A DNA stretch of 64,000 nucleotides from Thermoflexus hugenholtzii JAD2 (GTDB taxonomy: Bacteria > Chloroflexota > Dehalococcoidia > UBA2979), in the NCBI GenBank assembly GCA_945903275.1, contig CAMDNW010000005.1:1-64000 (forward strand). The letters run 5' to 3'. This document shows positions 9,658 through 18,919 of the stretch, one piece after another. Within the stretch, counting starts at the first letter, position 1; each line of letters begins with the position of its first letter. The position numbers were made by a program, and so were the translations under genes. The notes beneath the pieces are model-generated. The model searched no databases. It was not told the DNA's origin and saw only the letters and a program-made list of their open reading frames with translations.

Positions 9658-10413
9658 CTAAGCCACTCGCTTTGCGACGACAACATCACGATCTAGGTAT
9701 TCGCCAAAGCCAGTGGTCACGTCGTAGACGATGCGCCCGCCGCACGTGATGAGCGTGATCCACTCTTCCCCGAACTTGCGGGCAGATGGATTCAGAATCT
9801 CGACCATGGGCATCTTGTTGATGTCGTACCGAATGTTGCTTGTGATTTGGTAGCGGATCGTGCGGCCGTCAGCCATGTTCACGAAGATCGATTCACCGAG
9901 TTTGGCCTGGTGCACCTGATAGAACGGGCCCTGTAGGTGGTTCCAAGTCTCATGTGCGGAGAAGATCGCGTTACCCGATTGGCCGGGCTTTGGGAAGTCA
10001 GGATAGAACCCAACTGAGTAGTTCCCATCGATAGGCGACTGCATTTCCCCGTTTACGACCCCCACGATTTCGATGTAGTGGTCGAGTCTCAATGTGGGAG
10101 CGCTGATGCGGGCGAGGCCGTACTGGTTCGCTGGCACGATGCCTGTATGCGGTGGTGGCGGTGGAAAGTAGAGAGGCGGCGTTCTGACAGGCGTTGGCGC
10201 TGCGGTTGGAGTGGGCGAGGGAGCCGGTGTTGGAGTGGTAGTTGGGGTTGATGTGGTGACGATGACGGCCATCTCGATCGGTTGCGTTGACTGTTTGGCC
10301 ATCACGCGAGTGCCTAGTACGACCGCTACGCCGAGCAGGGCGACGACCATCAGCGCCGCAGGGACCGCGATTCCGGGACGCTGACGCATGCGTTGTAGTA
10401 GGTTTCCTGCCAC
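9658..10413 (-). CDS. sortase (class D/E-like), membrane-anchored with Pro/Thr-rich spacer
   Basis: N-terminal TM, TSTPTTTPTPAPSPTPTAAPTP spacer, catalytic motifs NAIFSAHETW (His), LITCGG (Cys) and DVVVAKR (Arg). Confidence 0.85.
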   Translation of the reverse strand: MAGNLLQRMRQRPGIAVPAALMVVALLGVAVVLGTRVMAKQSTQPIEMAVIVTTSTPTTTPTPAPSPTPTAAPTPVRTPPLYFPPPPPHTGIVPANQYGLARISAPTLRLDHYIEIVGVVNGEMQSPIDGNYSVGFYPDFPKPGQSGNAIFSAHETWNHLQGPFYQVHQAKLGESIFVNMADGRTIRYQITSNIRYDINKMPMVEILNPSARKFGEEWITLITCGGRIVYDVTTGFGEYLDRDVVVAKRVA

Positions 10414-10600
10414 TTGTGTGTCGAGAATCCGGTACTGTTGCGTGAGTGTCCAGCCCCCATCCGCCGTTCAACCCTGCTTGGCCGCGTGTTATGCAGTCGT
10501 GCCGCCGACACACCTGTGCCAGTGGCGGTCTGCTCGTGCGGCGCCGCAGCGGCTACCGATGAGTGGATCATAGGGAGGACCGGTAGAGAGCGGGAGACGA

Positions 10601-10642
10601 GACACTGTGAGGGCGGGCCTCGTAGCCCGCCCTCACAGTGTC
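10601..10642 (-). terminator. hairpin (18-bp perfect stem, 6-nt loop) downstream of the XdhA-like gene
   Basis: GACACTGTGAGGGCGGGC-CTCGTA-GCCCGCCCTCACAGTGTC. Confidence 0.75.
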
Positions 10643-10659
10643 GTGCTACGAGGCCATCG

Positions 10660-12975
10660 CTAGGAAGCGGCGTCGACACCCTTCTCGCCATCGCGGTCAA
10701 GGATCTGGTCGAGCAGTACGCGCGGCGTCGCAGGGAGCGAGCGCGGGCGTACGCCGATTGCATCGGCGATCGCGTTGGAGATGGCGCCCATGGGCGGCAC
10801 GATCGGGATTTCGCCGACGCCGCGGACGCCCATCGGGTGGCCGGGGTTCGGGATTTCCAAGACGATCGTGTCGATCATCGGGAGGTCGAGCGCGGTGGGC
10901 ATGCGGTAGTCCAACAGGCTGGCGTTCCGCAGCACGCCCTTGTCGTCGTAGAAGTACTCCTCGGTCAGCGCCATGCCGATGCCCTGTGCGGCGCCGCCCT
11001 GCAGCTGGCCCTCAACGTAGGAGGGGTGCATAGCCTTGCCGACATCGGTGACGCAGGTGTACCGGAGGATGGTGACCTTGCCGGTGTCCGTGTCGACCTG
11101 GACGTCCACGATGTGGCCGGCGTAGGTCGGGCCGCCGGTAGCCCCACCGGTGTCGATGTGGCCGGATACGGGGCCGCCAGTGCCCTGGAGCTGCGAGGCG
11201 AGCTGGCGGAATGTCATGGTCTTCGGCTTGCCGTCTTCGCTGGCGGGGCCGGTGAGCGATGCGTCCGGTTCCCATGTGACGTTGGCGACATCGGTCTCCC
11301 AGATCTTGGCGGCGCGCTCGATGAGGCGCTCCTTGATCTGTTTGGCGACCTTGTAAATGCTCGCCGAGGTGCCGGAGGCGGTGCCGCTGCCGGCGGTGAG
11401 CGTGCTGTAGCCGATCGCGTCCGTGTCCATTACTCGCACCTTGATGGACTCGTAGGGGATGCCGAGGACTTCGGCGACGGTCATGGCCTCGGTGGCGCGG
11501 AGGCCGCCGATGTCGACAGCGCCAGTGTTCACGCTGACCGTGCCGTCGTTGTTCACGACGGCGTTGATGCTGTGCGAGCCGGATCCGGCGTGCCAAAAGC
11601 CCATTGCGACGCCACGGCCAGTGTTGGAGCCGGTGAGTTCCGAGCGGTAGTGGGCGCTGTTCTTCAGGGACTCCATGACTTCCTGGTTGCCGCTCAGCGG
11701 GAGCACCATGCCGTTGGCGCGGCGGTCGCCCTGCTTGGAGGCGTTCTGGATGCGGAGATCCATCGGTTCGCGGTCGAGGCGCTCGGCGAGTTCATCGATG
11801 AGGGACTCGCAGGCGAAGGTCGGGGCGGGGACGCCGGGGGCGCGGTAGGCCGCGTTGCGGGGGCGGTTCACGACGACGTCGTAGCCATCCACCAGCGTGT
11901 TGGGGATGTTGTAGTTGCCGAAGGCGTGGTTGGCGCCGCCGCCGACACCGGAGCCCGGCCATGCGCCCGCCTCGTAGGCCATCCAGAACTGGGCGGCGAC
12001 GATGGTGCCGTCATTCTTGGCGCCCATCTTGCCTCGGATGTAGGTGCCGGAGGTGGGGCCGGTGGCCTGAATGACTTCCTCGCGGGTCATGGTCAGTTTG
12101 ACGGGGCGGCCGGTCTTCTGCGCGAGGATTGCAGCGAGCGGCTCACAGTAGAGGCGGTTCTTGCCGCCGAAGCCGCCGCCGATTTCCATCGGGATGGCGC
12201 GGATGCGGGAAGACGGGATCTTGAGGATCGTGGCGAGCGGGTCGCGGACGATCTGGAAGATACCCTGCGAAGACGAGTAGATGACGAGGCTGCCGTCCGG
12301 GTTCCACAACGCGGTGGCGGTGTGGGGCTCGATATAGCCTTGGTGGGCGGTGCCGGTGTGGAACTCGTCCTCAACGATGATGTCGCAGTCAGCCCAGGCG
12401 GCGGCGACATCGCCCATGGCGAGTTGCAGGTGGCTGGCGATGTTGGTGGGCTTGTCCTCGGCGGCGTCCTTGGGGGCGCCCATTGGCTCGGCGGTGCGCA
12501 TGGTGGGGTGGAGGATGGGCGAGTCGGGCTGCATGGCGCGCTCGACGGTCATCACCGGGTCGAGGACTTCGTACTCGACCTCGATGAGAGCGATGGCGTC
12601 CTCGGCGATGTGCGGGTCGGTGGCGGCGACGGCGGCGACCGGGTGGCCGTAGTAGAGGGCCTTGTCGGTGGCGATGAAGTTGCTGATGAGGAAGCGGCGC
12701 GTGGTCGCGCCGGGGCCCGCGCCGGTGCGCTCGTCGTTCACGTCTGGGAAGTCCGCGGCGGTGACGACAGCCTCGACGCCGGGGAGGGCGAGGGCTTTCG
12801 AGACATCGATGCTCTTGATAATGGCGTGGGCGTGGGGGCTGCGCACGAGGCGCGCGTGGAGCATGCGCGGGAGGTGCACGTCGGCGCCGTAGTCGGCGCG
12901 GCCAGTGACCTTGTCGATGCCGTCGGGACGGATGGGGCGGGTGCCAATTATGCGGAACTTCTCAGTGGTGGTCAT
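10660..12975 (-). CDS. xanthine dehydrogenase/CoxL family molybdopterin-binding subunit
   Basis: 771 aa; GTRPIRPDGIDKVTGRADYGADVHLPRMLHARLVRSPHAHA...; GGGFGGKNRLYCEPLAAILA; NAAYRAPGVPAPTFACESLIDELA; AAQGIGMALTEEYFYDD. Confidence 0.93.
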   Translation of the reverse strand: MTTTEKFRIIGTRPIRPDGIDKVTGRADYGADVHLPRMLHARLVRSPHAHAIIKSIDVSKALALPGVEAVVTAADFPDVNDERTGAGPGATTRRFLISNFIATDKALYYGHPVAAVAATDPHIAEDAIALIEVEYEVLDPVMTVERAMQPDSPILHPTMRTAEPMGAPKDAAEDKPTNIASHLQLAMGDVAAAWADCDIIVEDEFHTGTAHQGYIEPHTATALWNPDGSLVIYSSSQGIFQIVRDPLATILKIPSSRIRAIPMEIGGGFGGKNRLYCEPLAAILAQKTGRPVKLTMTREEVIQATGPTSGTYIRGKMGAKNDGTIVAAQFWMAYEAGAWPGSGVGGGANHAFGNYNIPNTLVDGYDVVVNRPRNAAYRAPGVPAPTFACESLIDELAERLDREPMDLRIQNASKQGDRRANGMVLPLSGNQEVMESLKNSAHYRSELTGSNTGRGVAMGFWHAGSGSHSINAVVNNDGTVSVNTGAVDIGGLRATEAMTVAEVLGIPYESIKVRVMDTDAIGYSTLTAGSGTASGTSASIYKVAKQIKERLIERAAKIWETDVANVTWEPDASLTGPASEDGKPKTMTFRQLASQLQGTGGPVSGHIDTGGATGGPTYAGHIVDVQVDTDTGKVTILRYTCVTDVGKAMHPSYVEGQLQGGAAQGIGMALTEEYFYDDKGVLRNASLLDYRMPTALDLPMIDTIVLEIPNPGHPMGVRGVGEIPIVPPMGAISNAIADAIGVRPRSLPATPRVLLDQILDRDGEKGVDAAS

Positions 12976-13261
12976 CGGTCACCCTTTCGGCGTGGTCTCA
13001 CGGATATGCGGGACAGTATAGCGCCTGCCCATTACCGGTCTCAGCCACGAGCTGAACGTGCGAGGATCGTGTAGTAGAGCGCGTGCAGGTGCATTTGATG
13101 GCCTCGACGAGGGGATTTGGGGTGTGGTGCGCTTCGGAGGTGGATTCGGCACGGTAGGCCGCGAACGGCCCACCGCGCGCCACAATCGGAAGCGATGGGG
13201 GGCGTGGCGGTCTATCATCCGCGCGGCGGATGCCGAAGGTGGGTGGGGATAGGACGCGAAC

Positions 13262-13810
13262 GTGACGAGTGAACCATTGCAGCCGCGTGCGAGGGCGCTG
13301 GCGCGGGAGGCGCGGCTGCTGCTGACTGAGGAGATATTGCCTGCAGGGGCGTTTGTGTCGTTGCCGGTGCCGGTGTTGCGGGACGGTGTGGTGGCGGCCT
13401 CGTTCTTTGGGGCGATGACGGTGGCTAGCGAGGATGGGACAAACGAGGAGATGTACGCACCGGCGGTGGAGTTGATGCTGGACTGGGCGACGGGGCAGCA
13501 GATCGATCTGCGGGTGCTGCGGCCAGCGGTTCCGACGGCGGGGTCGATGCCGGTGGCGGAGATTCGCCCGGTGAACTTCCAGTTGCGGATGCCTCCGGGG
13601 ATGGAGGCGAACTTGGAAGCGCAGATTGAGCGGCTGCACGGGCTGCTGGATGCGGCGGTGCGGCGGTATGGGGTGTCGCCGCAGCGGCCGCCGATGGACG
13701 ATGGGACACGGTACCTAGAGCAGTGGGAGGACCTGGTGCCTCGGACGGCGCGGGCGTACTACACGGCGCTGAATCCTGACTTCTTCGCGTGGGTGGCGCG
13801 GGGGCGGTAG
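13262..13810 (+). CDS. hypothetical protein
   Basis: 182 aa ORF, GTG start; no recognised family; divergent from the XdhA-like gene. Confidence 0.55.
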   Translation: MTSEPLQPRARALAREARLLLTEEILPAGAFVSLPVPVLRDGVVAASFFGAMTVASEDGTNEEMYAPAVELMLDWATGQQIDLRVLRPAVPTAGSMPVAEIRPVNFQLRMPPGMEANLEAQIERLHGLLDAAVRRYGVSPQRPPMDDGTRYLEQWEDLVPRTARAYYTALNPDFFAWVARGR

Positions 13811-13840
13811 TGCGGGGCGCGCGACGCGCGCGGGACAAAA

Positions 13841-13883
13841 GGACAGCAGGAAGGCGGCCACACGGGCCGCCTCGCTGTTGTCC
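13841..13883. terminator. imperfect hairpin between the hypothetical gene and the YCII remnant
   Basis: GGACAGCAGGAAGGCGGCC...GGGCCGCCTCGCTGTTGTCC. Confidence 0.4.
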
Positions 13884-13904
13884 CGTTGAGGGCGACGTTG
13901 GGCA

Positions 13905-14145
13905 CCACATGGTGTTGAAGGTTTCGCAGACCTGCACCATGTCGCCGCCGGCGAGGACGAGGCAGCCCTTGGCGGTCTTCACGGTGGCCTCGAGGGTGCC
14001 GGCCTTGAGCACGCTGTAGCCGCTGATCTCGGCGGGGCCACCGCCACCGGTCATGCCATTGCCGTCGACCATCTGCACTTTGCTGACGGGGTTACCGCCG
14101 TCGACCACAGCTGCGCCGAGGCCCTCGAGCCACTTCGCTGGAACG
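13905..14145 (-). pseudogene. YCII/DGPF-domain protein remnant (5' end missing)
   Basis: Reverse frame reads PVPAKWLEGLGAAVVDGGNPVSKVQMVDGNGMTGGGGPAEISGYSVLKAGTLEATVKTAKGCLVLAGGDMVQVCETFNTM, YCII-related C-terminal pattern with no upstream start. Confidence 0.5.
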
Positions 14146-14340
14146 GGGACGGGCTTGCTGGATGGGTGCGCCGAGCGGGGGGGGGTGGTGGGCGAGATCG
14201 GAGGGAGCGGTGGTGTGTGGTGGTGTGCGGTGGTGTGGCGACTACCCGCTCGTCCTGCGACAGGCTCAGGATGAGCGGGTAGTCGGGGAGTGAGGGTTGA
14301 GTGGTGGTGGGATCAGAGGAGTGCGGATGTGGATTGAAAG

Positions 14341-14372
14341 CAGCAGGGCGGGCCATATGGCCCGCCCTGCTG
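14341..14372 (-). terminator. perfect 32-bp palindrome hairpin downstream of the thiolase
   Basis: CAGCAGGGCGGGCCATATGGCCCGCCCTGCTG. Confidence 0.7.
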
Positions 14373-14396
14373 GGTGTTGCATCGCTGCGGAGCGAG

Positions 14397-15587
14397 TTAC
14401 TCCTTGGTGGCGATGAAGGAGGAAGCACTGCCGAAGGGGCCCGTTTCGCAGAGGGCGACCTGTGCGTTGGGAACCTGCCGGACACCGGCGGTGCCCATCA
14501 TCTGCATCGCGGTCTCCATGACATGCCCGAAGCCGTGCACGCGACCGCTGCCGAGGTTACCGCCGGACATGTTGAGCGGGTCGGTGCCGCCGCGACCGAT
14601 GGTGGCCGGCTGCGCCCACGCGTGGGCCTCGCCCTGCGGCGCGAAGCCGAAGGCTTCGATCCACATCCATACCATCGGGCTGAAGCCGTCATAGACGTGC
14701 TTCACGTTGATGTCACTCGGCTTCTGGCCGGCGCTGTCGTAGAGGTTGCGGGCGTGCCACGAGTTCATCTCTTCGAGGTTCTCGAGGGGTTCGGCGGCGC
14801 CGGTGCCGCGGTGGTGCCACGGGATGGCGGCCATGCCCGAGACGTAGCCACCGGGGTGTGGGGTGTTCTTGGCGCGATCCTCGGTGGTCATGACGACTGC
14901 GAGGACGCCGTCACACGGCATGTCGTTGTCGAAGATGTTCATCGGGTAGCCGATGAGGCGCGCGTTCAGGTAGTCCTCTTCGGTGATGAGGCGGCCTCGC
15001 CACACCGACTGGGGGGTGTCTTGGCCGTTCTTGTGGGCGGTGATGACGTAGCCGGCCATCTCCTCGCGCTTGGCGTTGTACTTGGCCAGATAGCGTTGGT
15101 AGGTGACCGACTGGCCGGAGCCGCCGACGCCGTGGCCGTAGGAGGTAGTGAAGGCGGAGTTGCCGGGAGCACGGTTGCTGCTGATCTGGCGGTAGCGCAC
15201 GCCAGCCGGGTGGTGGCCGGTGCGGATGACGAGCGCGTAGTTCACGGCGCCCGCGCCGAGGGCCAGCGCGGCGCAGTGGATGCCACTGCAGGAGCCGGCG
15301 GCGACGGCTTCTGGCTGGAGCCAGAACTTGATGTTCTTCCACGGCATGACCGACATCATCTGTGAGACGTCGAGCCAGACGGTTGGGCCCTGGACGTTGC
15401 CCCAGTTGGGGTTGGCCCAGATGAAGATGCCGTCGATGTCCTCGACTTGGAGGCCAGCATCGGCGATCGCCATGGTGGCCGCTTCCTTGGCGTTGCTCGC
15501 CTTGGTGCGCGGCATGTACCGGCGGATCATGGTCCAGCCAGCACCCACGAATACCGGACGCTTGCCGGGGGGGAACTGAATTGTCAT
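14397..15587 (-). CDS. thiolase-superfamily (acetyl-CoA acetyltransferase/SCP2-thiolase-like) protein
   Basis: VAAGSCSGIHCAALALGAGAVNYALVIRTG...; INVKHVYDGFSPMVWMWIEAFGF...; NMSGGNLGSGRVHGFGHVMETAMQM. Confidence 0.85.
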   Translation of the reverse strand: MTIQFPPGKRPVFVGAGWTMIRRYMPRTKASNAKEAATMAIADAGLQVEDIDGIFIWANPNWGNVQGPTVWLDVSQMMSVMPWKNIKFWLQPEAVAAGSCSGIHCAALALGAGAVNYALVIRTGHHPAGVRYRQISSNRAPGNSAFTTSYGHGVGGSGQSVTYQRYLAKYNAKREEMAGYVITAHKNGQDTPQSVWRGRLITEEDYLNARLIGYPMNIFDNDMPCDGVLAVVMTTEDRAKNTPHPGGYVSGMAAIPWHHRGTGAAEPLENLEEMNSWHARNLYDSAGQKPSDINVKHVYDGFSPMVWMWIEAFGFAPQGEAHAWAQPATIGRGGTDPLNMSGGNLGSGRVHGFGHVMETAMQMMGTAGVRQVPNAQVALCETGPFGSASSFIATKE

Positions 15588-15765
15588 CGCTCGTACCTCC
15601 ATTAGTGAAGTCGGCTAACCGCCGCGCACTCTATCACGAATGCCGAGGCGTGGAACGGGGGTGGCGGGGAATTTCTCTCGCGTATCGCTTCCTCGGGCGC
15701 GCCGGTACGATTCGTGCCTTCCCGACTCGCCAGCCCGCCGGGCGGCGCACCAGCAGGGGGATTTA

Positions 15766-17040
15766 ATGCTGGCCAGAATCAAACGCCCGTTCTACGGCTG
15801 GTACATCGTAGGCGCGGCGATCGTATTACAAGTAATGCCTTCAGGACTGGTGATGAACGCCTTCGGCACGTACGTGGTGCTGCTGGAACGGGAGTTTGGC
15901 TGGAGCCGAGCGGTGCTCTCCGGGGCCTTCGCGGTGATGCGCATCGAGGAAGGGCTGCTGGGCCCGATCGAGGGCTGGCTGCTCGACAAGTTCGGGCCGC
16001 GCGCGGTGATGCGCGTGGGCACCATCCTGTTCGCTCTTGGCCTATTCATGTTCGCGCAGGTCGACTCGATCATCGACTTCTACATCGCGTTCACGGTGAT
16101 CGCGGTTGGGGTCTCGCTGGCTGGTTTTCTGGCACTGACGACGGCAGTCGTGAACTGGTTCGAACGCAAGCGGTCGATGGCGATGGGGCTGGCGCTGCTG
16201 GGCGGCGCGGCAGGTGGGCTGATCCTGCCGCTGGTGGTGAACGCCCTTGAGGTTTGGGGGTGGCGCACGGTCGCGAACGCGTCGGCGATCATTGTGCTAG
16301 TTGTTGGATTGCCGACCGTACAGGTGATCCGTGGCCGCCCGGAAGAATACGGGCTGTTGCAGGACGGACGGTCCCGGGATGAAACAGCTGGGGTGACAGC
16401 AGACGGGCAAGCTCGGTATGAGCCACCGATCGAATTCACCGCGCGTGAGGCGATGCGGGAGCGGGCGTTTTGGCTGATCTCGCTCGCACATGCGGCATCG
16501 GTGCTGGTGGTGTCGGTGGTGACCGTGCACTTCGCACTGCACGCGGTGGAGCTGGGCTACACGTTGCAGCAGGCGGCGCTGGTGATTGGGATTCAGACGG
16601 TCGCCAATCTCGTGGCGCGCCCAATCGGGGGGTGGGTAAGCGACCTCGTGGGTTCGCGTCTCGTCATCCTGCTTTCGATGCTCACACATGCGGTGGCGCT
16701 GCTGTTGCTCGCACATGCGGTGGAGTTCTGGATGCTCGCCGCGTTTGCGGTTCTGAACGGGCTCGCGTGGGGTACACGCGTGCCCGTGATCGTGGCGATG
16801 CGCGCGGAATACTTTGGATCGCGATCATTCGGCACCATCATGGGTATCTCGTCGGTGGTGGTGACGGCGGCCTCAGTGGTGGCGCCGGTGCTGGCGGGGT
16901 GGTCGTATGACGTGCTTGGTTCGTACACGCTGTCGTTCACGATCTTGGCTGTTCTGGCTGGCATGGGCTCACTGTTTGTGGTGTTCACGCCACCGCCGAC
17001 ACGCGCGAGTACGGCTCCCGCTGTGCCCGCTGAGAGATAG
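15766..17040 (+). CDS. MFS transporter
   Basis: MLARIKRPFYGWYIVGAAIVLQVMPSGLVMNAFGTYVVLLEREFGWSRAVLSGAFA; multiple TM segments. Confidence 0.88.
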   Translation: MLARIKRPFYGWYIVGAAIVLQVMPSGLVMNAFGTYVVLLEREFGWSRAVLSGAFAVMRIEEGLLGPIEGWLLDKFGPRAVMRVGTILFALGLFMFAQVDSIIDFYIAFTVIAVGVSLAGFLALTTAVVNWFERKRSMAMGLALLGGAAGGLILPLVVNALEVWGWRTVANASAIIVLVVGLPTVQVIRGRPEEYGLLQDGRSRDETAGVTADGQARYEPPIEFTAREAMRERAFWLISLAHAASVLVVSVVTVHFALHAVELGYTLQQAALVIGIQTVANLVARPIGGWVSDLVGSRLVILLSMLTHAVALLLLAHAVEFWMLAAFAVLNGLAWGTRVPVIVAMRAEYFGSRSFGTIMGISSVVVTAASVVAPVLAGWSYDVLGSYTLSFTILAVLAGMGSLFVVFTPPPTRASTAPAVPAER

Positions 17041-17043
17041 CGC

Positions 17044-17943
17044 ATGTTACAAGTCTTCTTCAACGTAGTGCTGCCGGTGGCACTGGTGGCCGTTGCGGGC
17101 GGCGCGGTGGGGTCGTGGCGGAAGATTGCGCTGGCACCGGTTTCGGCGCTGGCGTTCTGGCTGTTTACCCCGGCGCTGGTGTTCCACTCGCTGTCGGGCA
17201 CCACGTTGTCGGCTGGGGCGTCGATGCGAATCATCGCGGTGATGCTGGTAACGTTCATCGGCGTGTATGCGGTGTCTGCGGTGTGGTCGCTCATCGTGCG
17301 GCACGAAAGCCCGATGCGCGCCGGGTTCGCGCTGGCGGCGACGACGCCGAACTCGGGGAACATGGGGCTGCCGGTGATCGCGCTCGCGTTCGGGAGTGCG
17401 GGGTTCGATGTGGCGATTATGAACTTTGTGGGCGGTGCTGTGCTGGCAAATTCCGGGGGTATCGCGATCGCCTCTATGGCCAGTGGAGGGTCGGCGCTGG
17501 ATGCTCTGCGCGCGCCGTTCCGGTATCCGTCGGTGTATGCGGCGGCGGCGGGCGTGCTGGTGAATGTGCTCGGCATCACGTTGCCGGGTGCCATCGACGC
17601 GCCGCTCACCACGCTGGCGGCGGCGGCTGTTCCGGTGATGCTGGTCGTGCTGGGATTGCAGTTAAAGCAGGCAGTAGGACTGGATCACTTGCGTGATGCG
17701 GTCGCGGTGAACGCGATCCGACTGCTGGTGGGCCCCGGGATCTCATGGTTGGTGTGCACAGCGCTGGGTCTAGACGGGATTACACGCGGGACGTTGGTGG
17801 TGCTGGCGGCGATGCCGACGGCGGTGATCGCGACGATTATCGCGACGGAGTTCGAATCGGAGCCGGGGTTTGTGACACGAGCGGTGGTGACCTCGACGGT
17901 CGTGAGCATGGTGTCGCTGACCGTGTTGATCAGCCTAGTCTAG
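17044..17943 (+). CDS. AEC-family (auxin efflux carrier-like) transporter
   Basis: FFNVVLPVALVAVAGGAVG...; TPNSGNMGLPVIALAFGSAGFDVAI; hydrophobic throughout. Confidence 0.85.
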   Translation: MLQVFFNVVLPVALVAVAGGAVGSWRKIALAPVSALAFWLFTPALVFHSLSGTTLSAGASMRIIAVMLVTFIGVYAVSAVWSLIVRHESPMRAGFALAATTPNSGNMGLPVIALAFGSAGFDVAIMNFVGGAVLANSGGIAIASMASGGSALDALRAPFRYPSVYAAAAGVLVNVLGITLPGAIDAPLTTLAAAAVPVMLVVLGLQLKQAVGLDHLRDAVAVNAIRLLVGPGISWLVCTALGLDGITRGTLVVLAAMPTAVIATIIATEFESEPGFVTRAVVTSTVVSMVSLTVLISLV

Positions 17944-17949
17944 TAAGCT

Positions 17950-18768
17950 TCACTCTTGGACTGCGCCGGCTGGGAAGTAGACATCGAAGCGTGCGGCGCG
18001 GCCTTCGAGGTGCAGGGACGGCGGCGGGCTCCCGGGTATAGTGAGTTGCGGCGCGTGTTTCGGGCGCTTCATTACCACCCGGCGACAGCCGGTAGCTAGG
18101 GCGGCGCCTAACAGGCGGAGGGCGTCAGCGTCAGTGCTTTCGCCGAGCAGGCGTCTGAGCAGCACCATTTCTTTCTTGGAGAGCGAGGAGTTGGTACGGG
18201 CGGGAAACATCGGGTCGAGGTAGACGGCATCGGGCGGTGTGTCGCGAGGCAGCGCGGCTAGTCTGTCCACCGCATCGCCGGAGACGAGATGCAGACGCCC
18301 CTCGATGCGCCGCGCCATGTCGGGGTCGAGGCGGACGCGACGGAGCCCATCTTCGAGCAGTTCGAAGACGATGGGGTGGAACTCGATGGCGGTCACGCGG
18401 CAGCCGAGTAGCGCGAGCACCATGGCATCGCGGCCCAGGCCGGCGGTTGCATCGATGACATTGAGTGGGACGTCTTTGAAGCCGATGGCGCGGGCGAGCA
18501 GTTCGTGACGCAGGGATGACGCCTTGCGATAGCCGAAAGGCCCGGAGATGAACTCGCAGTAGACGGGGCCGGATGTGCTGTCAGTCTGACGGACCTCAAT
18601 GCGTGTATCGGTCACGATGAGTAGCAGGGGGTAGTTGTGGGTATCGGGACTGGAGAGCGGCACATGGAGGCGGTGTGCGAGGACTTCGGCGAGCGCGATG
18701 GCCTGAGGCTTGGAGGCATCGCAGGCGACCGCAAGCAGGGCAGTGCTGAATGTAGATTCGTGTGTCAC
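17950..18768 (-). CDS. rsmJ: class I SAM-dependent methyltransferase, RsmJ-like (DUF548)
   Basis: [42 protein letters not shown]...[39 protein letters not shown]-like...[14 protein letters not shown]. Confidence 0.75.
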   Translation of the reverse strand: [272 protein letters not shown]

Positions 18769-18919
18769 GCGAGTTAGTCTATGGGGCGGTGAGCGCTAAC
18801 CGGCGATAGAGCCACGAGGACGCGCACGATCGCGTCGGCAGCCGCGAGATATGATCCGTACGAACTAATGTGGTGGCCCGGCTGGAGTGAGGCGTGCAGG
18901 GCCGTTCAACCGGCTCTAG

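Noticed and set aside
10414-13074. 886-aa plus-strand ORF
   Set aside because: Antisense to the XdhA-like gene; composition (GGVGGGD-, HVGVVVGA-rich) is typical of high-GC shadow ORFs with no domain pattern
16593-17612. 339-aa minus-strand ORF
   Set aside because: Antisense to the MFS and AEC genes
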